From DATBGS01 sp036557885 (GTDB taxonomy: Bacteria > Chloroflexota > Ktedonobacteria > Ktedonobacterales > DATBGS01): DNA of 55,416 nucleotides. The stretch spans positions 1 to 55,416 of the forward strand of contig DATBGS010000104.1 in NCBI GenBank assembly GCA_036557885.1, read 5' to 3'. Numbering within the stretch: the first letter of the stretch is position 1; every line of letters begins with the position of its first letter. The notes below the pieces were generated by a model. The model did not search any database. It was not told the origin of the DNA and saw nothing but the letters and a program-made list of their open reading frames with translations. This document shows positions 22,172 to 28,829 of the stretch, piece after piece. Position numbers and translations under genes: made by a program.

Positions 22172-23372
22172 CGAAGCCATCCGCACGGTGCAGTTCATCC
22201 GCAATAAGTGTCTGTGCCTGTGGATGGATGGACGCGGCATTGGCGACAATGCGTTGCAAGTCTACTGCTCGCAGTTGGCGAAAGAGTTCTCCTTTGCGGC
22301 CCGCCTCAACTCGCAAGCCCGCCAGACCAGTGCTGACCGCGCCTGGCTCTCGATTGCACGCTTCTACAAAAACTGCCGCGAGAAGAAGCCCGGCAAGAAG
22401 GGCTACCCTCGTTTCCAACATGACAACCGCTCCGTTGAGTACAAGCAAACCGGCTGGCGATTGGAACCCGATGGGCAGCACGTCACCTTCACCGATGGGA
22501 TGGGCATTGGCATCCTGCGTCTGATTGGCGCCAATCCCACGCGGAAGAAGGCCCGCCCCATTGCCACCTTTCCTGTCGGACAAATCAAGCGAGTACGGTT
22601 GGTGAAACGGGCCGATGGCTACTACGTGCAGTTTGCCGTGAAAGCAGAGCGAACGATGGCCCATGAACCGACTGGCAAACAGGTCGGCATTGACGTGGGC
22701 TTGAAAGCCTTCTACACGGATTCTGAAGGAAACACGGTTGCCAATCCTCGCTATTTGCGCCAGGCAGAAAAGCACCTCAAACGTCTCCAGCGGCGCAAGG
22801 ACCGCAAAAAGAAAGGTTCCAAGAACCGCAGACGAGCGATCAAGAAACTGGCGAAAGGGTATCTCAAGGTCAGTCGGCAGCGTCAGGACTTTGCCCGCAA
22901 AACGGCAAGGGCGCTTATCATCTCTCACGATATGATTGCCTACGAAGACTTGAAGATTGCCCACCTCGTCAAGAATCACCATCTGGCAAAGAGTATCAGC
23001 GATGCCAGTTGGGGGCTGTTCCTCTCCTGGGCGCGTTATTATGGGCTGATTGCCAACGTGCCTGTTGTCGCGGTCTCGCCTCGCTTCACGACGCAGGATT
23101 GTTCTGGTTGTGGCTATCGGGTGCAGAAAAGCCTCTCGCAGCGCACCCATCTCTGCCCCCAGTGTGGATTGATCTTAGACCGGAACTGGAACGCCGCGCT
23201 CAATATCCTCCTGGCTGGCCTCGCGTGGCTAGCCAAACACCCTGCGAGCGCAGGGCACAGCCGTACCGCCGGGCAGGTGGAAACGGGTTCCTCGCAAGAG
23301 GGGCAAAACGCTTCGGGACAACGCGCCGCTACGAACGTGTTCGCCAGAGCACGTCGCAAGCGCGTTGGATGA
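22116..23372 (+). CDS. tnpB: TnpB RNA-guided nuclease, catalytic residues intact
   Basis: 418 residues from the GTG at 22116 (AAGGGA upstream); the frame is open to 22026 but the TnpB family begins near LDYKLRVNLAQ. All three RuvC acids are present: GIDVGLKAF (Asp), AYEDLKIAHL (Glu) and LDRNWNAALNI (Asp). The zinc ribbon is CSGCGY ... CPQCG. A basic REC/wedge-like region and the bridge-helix-like RKDRKKKGSKNRRRAIKKL precede RuvC-II. About 45 disordered residues extend past RuvC-III. TnpB uses an omega RNA made from the 3' end of the gene plus the right end; its guide would be the flank beginning CCCAGCGG (23411 onward), and its TAM would be TTAC. Intact residues argue for an active nuclease, not a TldR-type repressor. 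Confidence 0.93.
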   Translation: MLILDYKLRVNLAQSRAIDEAIRTVQFIRNKCLCLWMDGRGIGDNALQVYCSQLAKEFSFAARLNSQARQTSADRAWLSIARFYKNCREKKPGKKGYPRFQHDNRSVEYKQTGWRLEPDGQHVTFTDGMGIGILRLIGANPTRKKARPIATFPVGQIKRVRLVKRADGYYVQFAVKAERTMAHEPTGKQVGIDVGLKAFYTDSEGNTVANPRYLRQAEKHLKRLQRRKDRKKKGSKNRRRAIKKLAKGYLKVSRQRQDFARKTARALIISHDMIAYEDLKIAHLVKNHHLAKSISDASWGLFLSWARYYGLIANVPVVAVSPRFTTQDCSGCGYRVQKSLSQRTHLCPQCGLILDRNWNAALNILLAGLAWLAKHPASAGHSRTAGQVETGSSQEGQNASGQRAATNVFARARRKRVG

Positions 23373-23380
23373 ACGAAGAA

Positions 23381-23403
23381 TCCCCCTGCCTTTAGGCGGG
23401 GGA
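23381..23403 (+). repeat. Right-end hairpin of tnpB element / 3' part of omega RNA
   Basis: TCCCCC, bulged T (23387), GCCT, TT loop, AGGC, GGGGGA. Starts 8 bases after the tnpB stop; the element ends 7 bases later at TCAA. Bulged-T hairpins of this kind are recognised by TnpA in IS608, and the same RNA hairpin closes omega RNA before the guide. Confidence 0.82.
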
Positions 23404-23406
23404 GTG

Positions 23407-24645
23407 TCAACCCAGCGGCGCAAAGACCACCAGCCCGGCCTGGATGGTTTCCACCAGATGCGCGGTGGCAGCAGAGGCAACAGGCGCAAAAAAGATGCTG
23501 GTTGCCAGTGGATTGTCCTGCGTGTCTCGCTCCACCTGCTGCACAAGTATTCCCTGGCTTGTCCAGCCAAGCACCCAATCATCGTGCTTTTGGGTGGAGT
23601 TGGGAATCTCATTTTCCAATTCGCTCCCTGATGGAATCGCTTGCTGGATGAGGCTGTAGGTTGGGTTGCTGACGATGCTGGCTCCGCTTGCAGCCAGACC
23701 AGCGGCATACCTGCCGTCTGGGGAGATGCTGGCGCCGATTGTCAATGCGTTGCCTTTGTTGGTGCTGGGTTGATAGGAGGGAAAGAGCACGTCTACCTTC
23801 CCGGTGGCGTCCTGATAAAAGGTCATGCACTGGCCGACTGAGCAGTGCTGCGTGATGCCAAAGGCGAACGACATGACGGCGCGGCGTCCATCCGCCGAAA
23901 GATCCCAGTTCCCCGAAGGAATGCCCTCCGAGACAAGCGGCCCAGGCACCGTAAAAACAGTGGTAATCTGGTTGCTGCTGAGGTCAAAGCGTTTGATGAT
24001 ACCTGGACTGTTTTCGACGTTGACGTTATATGGCGTGAAATAGAGGCTGCTCCCATGCACTTGCCATTCTGTGATGACCTCGCTGTCCAGGCTGGTGCTG
24101 AGGTCGCGCTGTGTCTGAATATCGTAGATATGATAGATTTGCGCGTGGCTGCCAACTTGTGTGGCGTCGGCATGCACCAGATAGCGGCCTCCAAGCCAGC
24201 CGCAAGAGATGGTGCAGCCTGCGGTCAGCGTGGCGGCATCCAAGAGCGGCGTCACCGCCTGCTCTGGCAGGCGGATGATCCAGCTTTCGCCCTGAAAGGC
24301 GCCGGTTGAGAAGTCGTTGCTTTCCGTTGCCAGAAGCGTTGCCTGGTCTGCTGACCAGATGAGGTGCCAGTCCAGCGGTTGCGCGGGCAAGCCCAGATGC
24401 GTGACCTGCTGCGGCGCGGCTCCATGCAGGCCCACCCAGACATCGTTGGCTCGCACAAAGGCGAATGAAAGCTGGCTGGCAATGGCTGCATCGCTGATGA
24501 TCAGCGTGCCTGGCAAGGGTGTGGCGGTGGGAGAGGGGGCAGCCGGTGCAGGTGTTGGCGTCAGCTTTGAGGCTGAGGGAGTGGCGCTTCTGCATCCGGC
24601 GAGCAGAGCAAGAGCGAGGAGCAGCGGAAGCCAGCGTTTTTGCAT
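23407..24645 (-). CDS. Lipoprotein with TolB-like beta-propeller
   Basis: 412 residues from ATG 24645, with GGGAG 8-9 bases upstream. The signal peptide PLLLALALLAGC ends in a good lipobox. After a Thr/Pro/Ala linker (residues about 20-45) come TolB/WD-like strands: SFAFVRANDVWVGLHG, WHLIWSADQATLL, WDLSADGRRAVMSFA and GASISPDGRYAAGLA. Two CxxC-like pairs (GCTISCGW and HCSVGQC) could form disulfides outside the cell. No enzymatic motif. Its stop codon TGA is supplied by the TCAA end of the tnpB element; before insertion it would have been TAA with the same last residues (FAPLG), so the protein is not altered. Confidence 0.8.
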   Translation of the reverse strand: MQKRWLPLLLALALLAGCRSATPSASKLTPTPAPAAPSPTATPLPGTLIISDAAIASQLSFAFVRANDVWVGLHGAAPQQVTHLGLPAQPLDWHLIWSADQATLLATESNDFSTGAFQGESWIIRLPEQAVTPLLDAATLTAGCTISCGWLGGRYLVHADATQVGSHAQIYHIYDIQTQRDLSTSLDSEVITEWQVHGSSLYFTPYNVNVENSPGIIKRFDLSSNQITTVFTVPGPLVSEGIPSGNWDLSADGRRAVMSFAFGITQHCSVGQCMTFYQDATGKVDVLFPSYQPSTNKGNALTIGASISPDGRYAAGLAASGASIVSNPTYSLIQQAIPSGSELENEIPNSTQKHDDWVLGWTSQGILVQQVERDTQDNPLATSIFFAPVASAATAHLVETIQAGLVVFAPLG

Positions 24646-24763
24646 AAAAATCGCTCCCTGGCGCGAGGCCGCCAATCCTTAAGCGAGAAGCGAACATCAA
24701 GGGAGAAACCCGTTCAAGAAACGGATGAGGTTATCCAAGGCAAGTAGACCATGCCAGGGGCGC

Positions 24764-24814
24764 AAAAACTATGAACTGGCTCACACCGGCAAAGTGGGCC
24801 AGTTCATAGTTTTT
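24764..24814 (-). terminator. Long perfect hairpin, probable terminator of the ErpA-like gene
   Basis: A 17-base perfect inverted repeat (24764-24780 with 24798-24814) bounded by five A's on one side and five T's on the other. The stem can extend inward by a wobble and CAC/GTG, leaving a nine-base loop. It lies about 30 bases beyond the stop of the ErpA-like gene and could work on both strands. Confidence 0.85.
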
Positions 24815-24842
24815 CTGTGCTCTCGAATACGCCAGCCCTGGC

Positions 24843-25244
24843 TTAGTGGCCGCAGCCGCAGGCGCGGGCCTGGCCGGTGTCGCCAGAGGTCTTGAAGGAG
24901 TGGCCGCAGCCGCAGGTGCTCACCGCGTTGGGGTTGTTCACGGCGAAGCCAGCGCCCATCAAGCCATCGAGATAATCAATCTCGGCGCCGTCAATGTAGG
25001 TGGCGCTCATGTCGTCAATGAAGACGCGCACGCCGCCCGCCTCAATCACCTCGTCGCCTTCCTGAATGGTGTCGAGGGTCATGCCATATTGCAGCCCGGA
25101 GCAGCCGCCACCAGCAACAAAGACCCGCAGGCCCAGCTCTGAGTCGTTCTCGTCTACCAGCAGCGAGTGAATTTTTTCCAGCGCCACCGGAGTCAATGTG
25201 ACGAGCGGCGTCGTTACCTCGGCGTTGTCCTTCTGCTCAATCAT
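24843..25244 (-). CDS. Iron-sulfur cluster carrier, ErpA/IscA (HesB) family
   Basis: 133 residues. The A-type carrier pattern is complete: GGGCSGLQYG with the first Cys, the segment VFIDDMSATYIDGAEIDY, then FAVNNPNAVSTCGCGHSF with the Cys-Gly-Cys pair. These proteins pass 2Fe-2S or 4Fe-4S clusters to target enzymes such as aconitase. The C-terminus is longer than usual by about 15 residues and ends in ACGCGH, repeating the functional CGCGH motif, so five or more cysteines might be available. The first residues (MIEQKDNAEV) are hydrophilic. A good minus-strand promoter lies 68-97 bases upstream of the start. It is a single-gene unit with its own terminator. Confidence 0.95.
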   Translation of the reverse strand: MIEQKDNAEVTTPLVTLTPVALEKIHSLLVDENDSELGLRVFVAGGGCSGLQYGMTLDTIQEGDEVIEAGGVRVFIDDMSATYIDGAEIDYLDGLMGAGFAVNNPNAVSTCGCGHSFKTSGDTGQARACGCGH

Positions 25245-25311
25245 TGTGAAACCAACCTCACTTTCGGTTTGGGGCAGAATAGTAAAAGCAGAAATGCTTC
25301 TCTTTACCCCA

Positions 25312-25363
25312 ATTATACAACCATCAGGGGAGAGAGGTCAAGCTTCCTTTTGGGAAGTATTGA
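25312..25363 (-). promoter_or_regulatory. Promoter of the ErpA-like gene with dyad over the -35
   Basis: Read on the minus strand: TTGACC (25341-25336), 18 bases, TATAAT (25317-25312). A dyad TCAA-g-CTTCC-N5-GGAAG-ta-TTGA (25338-25363) covers the -35 and could be a repressor or activator site, for example for an Fe-S-responsive regulator. A small GAAA-loop hairpin (AAGCA/TGCTT) is in the leader. Confidence 0.7.
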
Positions 25364-25382
25364 CGCCGTGCCCTGCTCATTC

Positions 25383-25904
25383 TCATTCACCACTTTGTTG
25401 CGAGAGCGTGCGTGCCGCTGAGGTGCTGGCGTCGTCAATCAGTTGTTTAAGCTCAGCGATCTCGGCCTCAATCTCGCCAAGCTCTCCCGCCTGGGTTGGC
25501 GGCGTGGGTGGTGTGGGCGGTATGGGCGCTGCCTGTGACGCTTCTGAAGACTGAGGGCTGGTGGCCTGGAGCAATGCCTGGCGGCGCGCCTCCAGTTCGG
25601 CCAGGCGCTTCTGAGCATCGGAGACGCCCCGCGTCAGCAGGAGCGTGTCCAGTTCGCTCTGGGCGCGTCGGCGCAAGGCATGCAGGTGTCGCTCTGTCAT
25701 TTGTTCCTGGCGCTGTCGTTCTTCGGTTTCTGCCAACAAGGAGAGCGCGCTGGCGACGCTGGCACTGCGCTGGACGGCGAAGTCAATCACGCGCTGCTGC
25801 TGCGTCTGGAGTTGTTGCAGGTTCGCCCGGCAGCGTTCTTCGCGCGAGGTGATGTCGGCAAGCATCAAGCGGAGGAATGCCATCCGGCGTTCGATCTCTT
25901 GCAT
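25383..25904 (-). CDS. Coiled-coil protein, unknown function
   Basis: 173 residues from ATG 25904 (AGGA five bases before it); an ATG at 25916 in the same frame is the alternative. Residues 1-120 form a nearly continuous alpha-helical, heptad-like region rich in Glu, Gln, Arg and Leu (for example LQQLQTQQQRVIDFAVQ and RRAQSELDTLLL). Then a Pro/Ser hinge (PIPPTPPTPPTQ) and a last helix (GEIEAEIAELKQLIDD). No signal or membrane helix. It could be a structural or adaptor protein, somewhat like the flagellar FliJ or PspA class in build, without shared motifs. Divergent from the two-component system that starts at 26111. Confidence 0.6.
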   Translation of the reverse strand: MQEIERRMAFLRLMLADITSREERCRANLQQLQTQQQRVIDFAVQRSASVASALSLLAETEERQRQEQMTERHLHALRRRAQSELDTLLLTRGVSDAQKRLAELEARRQALLQATSPQSSEASQAAPIPPTPPTPPTQAGELGEIEAEIAELKQLIDDASTSAARTLSQQSGE

Positions 25905-26110
25905 CAGCGTCCTCATCTCTGGCAAAAAGACTGGTGAAACGATCCTCTCCCTCTCACATGATAGCGGAATGAGTGAGGACTGTCCAGAGGCGGTGTATCT
26001 GGCGTTACGCATATCTGCCGATGGCAGCGGATGCTCCTGATGCTATACTGAAAGTGACCCATATACAGGCAAGCACTGCCAGCTATTTTCCTTTTGTGCG
26101 GAGGCAAGCG

Positions 26111-26824
26111 ATGGAAAAGGCCGATCTCCTGCCAGAATCAAATGATACCCTGGAAGTAGCCCTAATCACGGTGATCCTGGCGGATGATCACGCGCTGGTG
26201 CGGGAAGGCACGCGAAGGCTGCTGGAAGCAGAGCCGGATATGCAGGTGGTGGAAGAAGCGGCTACCGGCCCAGAGGCGGTGGAGGCGGTGGCGCGGGTGC
26301 GTCCCAATGTGGTGATTATGGACATCGCCATGCCCGGCGGTGGCGGCATTGAAGCCACGCGTGCTATCAAAGAATGCTGCCCGCAAACGGCGGTGCTGGC
26401 GCTCACCGCCTATGATGATGATCAATACGTTATTGCGCTGCTGGATGCGGGCGCGGCAGGCTTTCTGCTCAAGAATGTGCATGGCCGCGAGTTGGTGGAG
26501 GCGGTACGCGCTGTGCATCGCGGGGAGTCGGTGCTGCATCATGGCGTGGCGGCGCGCGTGCTCAAACGGATGGCAGGCGGGGCGCCCAAAAACCCGCTGC
26601 CAGAAAATGTGCTGAGTGAGCGTGAGATGGAAGTGCTGCGCGAGGCTGCGCGTGGCCTGGCAAATAAAGAGATTGCGCGACGATTGGGGGTGAGTGTGCG
26701 CACGGTGCATACACATCTTGGCAATATTTTTAGTAAGTTGCAGGTTGGCTCGCGCACCGAGGCAGTGCTACAAGCCCTGCGGCGTGGGTGGGTCCGCCTG
26801 GAGGAGACTGAGGACGGGACTTAA
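26111..26824 (+). CDS. NarL/FixJ-type response regulator
   Basis: 237 residues from ATG 26111 with GGAGG seven bases upstream. Receiver domain (about 18-135): VILADDHALVREG acidic pair, phospho-acceptor Asp in VVIMDIAMPGGGG, Thr in LALTAYDDD and Lys in FLLKNVHGREL. The LuxR-type HTH (about 170-230) reads LSEREMEVLREAARGLANKEIARRL in segments up to TVHTHLGNIFSKL. An intact, phosphorylatable regulator. Its stop codon shares one base with the start of the kinase gene (TAATG), so the pair is translationally coupled. Confidence 0.96.
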   Translation: MEKADLLPESNDTLEVALITVILADDHALVREGTRRLLEAEPDMQVVEEAATGPEAVEAVARVRPNVVIMDIAMPGGGGIEATRAIKECCPQTAVLALTAYDDDQYVIALLDAGAAGFLLKNVHGRELVEAVRAVHRGESVLHHGVAARVLKRMAGGAPKNPLPENVLSEREMEVLREAARGLANKEIARRLGVSVRTVHTHLGNIFSKLQVGSRTEAVLQALRRGWVRLEETEDGT

Positions 26825-28392
26825 TGCTGCTCGAAACGACGCCTCGCATCCCACAGGCAGAAGAACACGCCTCTGCCGCACCTGTTACTGCGCCTGACCC
26901 CATCAAGATAGCGGGAATGCTTGCGCTCATTGTGGCCCTTGCAAGCTGGGCGCTCGCAACCTATCAACCTCTGACCGCCCCCTATGGAGATCGCACGGTG
27001 TTTCTTTTCCCGCTGTTGATTTTGCTCGTGGACCTGGGGGCACAGTGGCTGGCCTATCGCTCGCTCAAACACGAGAGCACTGCGACCAGCCAGGAAGAAA
27101 AGCAGGCGCTGAGCGAGCGCCCGCTGGCACTCCCCCAGGTGACGCTGCCGATGTATCTGGCCTGCGCGGTCTTGTTGAGCACCCAGATTGCTGTGCTGGT
27201 TGCCCTGATCATTGAGGGGTTCTCGCAGCTTGTGGCGGTCATCCGCCATAGGCGCCGTGTGGAGCGGGCGCTTGCGATGATGGCGCTGGCTGGCACGCTG
27301 GCGTTGGCGGGGGGAGTTTGCTATCAAATGCTCCTTGAAATTGCTCGCGCGTATGGAATTGCTGGCTTGTTTTCCATCCGTCTGGGGGCGGGGCTGGCAA
27401 GCGCTCTGGCAATGCTGGCGCTCTGCCCGCTTGCCACACTACCAGAGAAAGGAAGTTCAGGGGTGCAAGGGGTGCTGCGTCGCTGGCCGCGCTATTTTCG
27501 CACCTCCGAAGCGCGTTTCCAGGTGCTCTTGTTGAGCATCGGGCCATTGCTGCCTCTGGCTGAAGGGCTGGATGATCTGGAAGCTGAGTTGGCCTGGATT
27601 CTCTTTCTGGTGCCACTCTTTGCGATTTACTACCTCGCGCTGGTGAGTCTGCGTTTTCAGCGGCAGACCGAGGTGCTGGCTGCCAGTTTGCGGGCGCTGC
27701 GCCAGGCGCGTCGTCGCCAGGCAGAACTGCACGAGTACGCGGCGCTGATTACGCGCGCTCAGGAAGATGAGCGGCGCAGACTTTCGCGGGAACTGCATGA
27801 TGATACCGCGCAGGCGCTGATCGCCCTCTCGCGTGGGTTGGAGGGGCTGGTAGATGCCCGCAATGCCGGGCGGACACTGGCGGCGGATGATCGCTGGGTG
27901 GAAGACCTGCGCGAACTGGCAGACCGCTCGCTGGAGAGCGTGCGCCGGGCCTGCCGCGACCTGCGCCCCTCGGTGCTGGATGATCTGGGGCTGGCCGCCG
28001 CGCTGGATTGGCTGGCCGAGCAAACGATTCAGCGCGGCCTGCCCTGTGTGCTGCGTGTCGAGGGCAAGCGCTTTAGCGTTTCGGGTGAGGCGGAGCTGGT
28101 CTTCTTCCGCATTGCGCAAGAGGCGCTGGCGAATGCCTGGCGCCACGCGCGTGCCCGCCAGGCCGAGGTGCTGCTGGACTATCGGCCATCGGTGCTGCGG
28201 CTGTGTGTGCGCGATGATGGGCGCGGGTTTGATCTGGCTCAGGGAGAGGAGCCACGCGAAAGTGGCGCGGGCCTGGGGCTGCTGGGCATGCGCGAGCGCG
28301 CCGCGCTGGTGGGCGCGGAACTGATGATTCGCTCTACCCCAGGGCAGGGCACCACCGTCGAGGTGCGTTTGGCGCTTCCAGCGCCAGCATAA
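26824..28392 (+). CDS. Membrane sensor histidine kinase, LiaS/DegS-type (HisKA_3)
   Basis: 522 residues. The N-terminal 280 residues contain about seven to eight hydrophobic helices and no periplasmic domain, so sensing probably occurs within the membrane. After a basic coiled-coil (LRALRQARRRQAELHEYAAL) the H-box is RRRLSRELHDDTAQAL. The ATPase domain has FFRIAQEALANAWRHA (N box), VRDDGRGFDL (G1) and GLGLLGMRERA (G2). This architecture pairs with NarL-type regulators, as here. It acts in the cytoplasmic membrane; the signal is unknown. The kinase may control neighbouring genes, but no binding site was identified. Confidence 0.95.
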   Translation: MLLETTPRIPQAEEHASAAPVTAPDPIKIAGMLALIVALASWALATYQPLTAPYGDRTVFLFPLLILLVDLGAQWLAYRSLKHESTATSQEEKQALSERPLALPQVTLPMYLACAVLLSTQIAVLVALIIEGFSQLVAVIRHRRRVERALAMMALAGTLALAGGVCYQMLLEIARAYGIAGLFSIRLGAGLASALAMLALCPLATLPEKGSSGVQGVLRRWPRYFRTSEARFQVLLLSIGPLLPLAEGLDDLEAELAWILFLVPLFAIYYLALVSLRFQRQTEVLAASLRALRQARRRQAELHEYAALITRAQEDERRRLSRELHDDTAQALIALSRGLEGLVDARNAGRTLAADDRWVEDLRELADRSLESVRRACRDLRPSVLDDLGLAAALDWLAEQTIQRGLPCVLRVEGKRFSVSGEAELVFFRIAQEALANAWRHARARQAEVLLDYRPSVLRLCVRDDGRGFDLAQGEEPRESGAGLGLLGMRERAALVGAELMIRSTPGQGTTVEVRLALPAPA

Positions 28393-28829
28393 GTGCTTAG
28401 CTATTTCACGCGCCCAAGTTACGCATTTCTACCGATGTATCCTGACCCTCTACATCGTACACTATGTGCAGGGTGATGCCCTGCTAAACAAGACGCTGCA
28501 CCTGCTTGTTGTTGGCGAGGCGGCATACAAGCGGCAGTACCACAGACCGTCATGTGGTTACGATTCGGACCCCTGGCAGCTCGGCAGGCATCATCTTTTC
28601 TTTTTGTCCTCGCGCTTTCTTCCGCTCTTTTTCTCTCGCTCAGGCGCTCCAGTACCCTCTCTATTCACTCTCACCCCTGCCAATTTCTCAAGCGTCAGCT
28701 TCGGGCACGCCATCTTGACAGACCTGCCCCGGTTGCTCTACTATAGAGACATCAAGCGCCGGGCGTGAGCATCAGCCCGCTTCCTTCCATGCTCTGCATC
28801 CGGCGATGTTGTCTCAAGGAGGAGTAGCA
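28393..28829. other. 437-base intergenic region
   Basis: No gene recognised. A short open frame of 100 codons (28466-28768) has no start-site signal and no family-like sequence. A pyrimidine-rich stretch (about 28590-28680) precedes a good promoter at 28715-28744. The 5' half may hold remains of a gene, but I cannot name it. Confidence 0.6.
28715..28744 (+). promoter_or_regulatory. Promoter of the WD40 kinase gene
   Basis: TTGACA (28715-28720), 18-base spacer, TACTAT (28739-28744). About 85 bases before the start codon at 28830, which has an exact Shine-Dalgarno AAGGAGG. Confidence 0.8.

Larger units (their letters stand above)
21879..23410 (+). mobile_element. Complete TnpB-only IS200/IS605-type element with RHH gene
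   Basis: No tnpA is present. Both ends carry hairpins with a shared CTTTAG core: left 21898-21914 (GTCT-TT-AGAC on a CCG/CGG lower stem with a bulged C) and right 23381-23403 (GCCT-TT-AGGC on TCCCCC/GGGGGA with a bulged T). The left flank is TTAC (21875-21878) and the right end is TCAA (23407-23410), the pair known for IS608 cleavage sites. Removing 21879-23410 restores TTAC joined to CCCAGCGG, which reads in the flanking lipoprotein gene as Gly-TAA, so the target was that gene's stop codon. The 19-base (left) and 7-base (right) spacings fit the family. Mobility would need a TnpA supplied in trans. Confidence 0.8.

Noticed and set aside
22116..23372. TnpB as a nuclease-dead TldR-type repressor because of its neighbouring regulator gene.
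   Set aside because: All three RuvC acids (GIDVG, YEDLK, LDRNWNAA) are in place.
24764..24814. Possible repeat unit of a CRISPR array or small transposon end.
   Set aside because: Only one copy; the A/T-bounded 17-base stem behind a stop codon is explained by a terminator.
28466..28768. 100-codon open frame before the WD40 kinase.
   Set aside because: No ribosome binding site, no recognisable sequence, and it overlaps the kinase promoter; frames open by chance in this GC-rich DNA.
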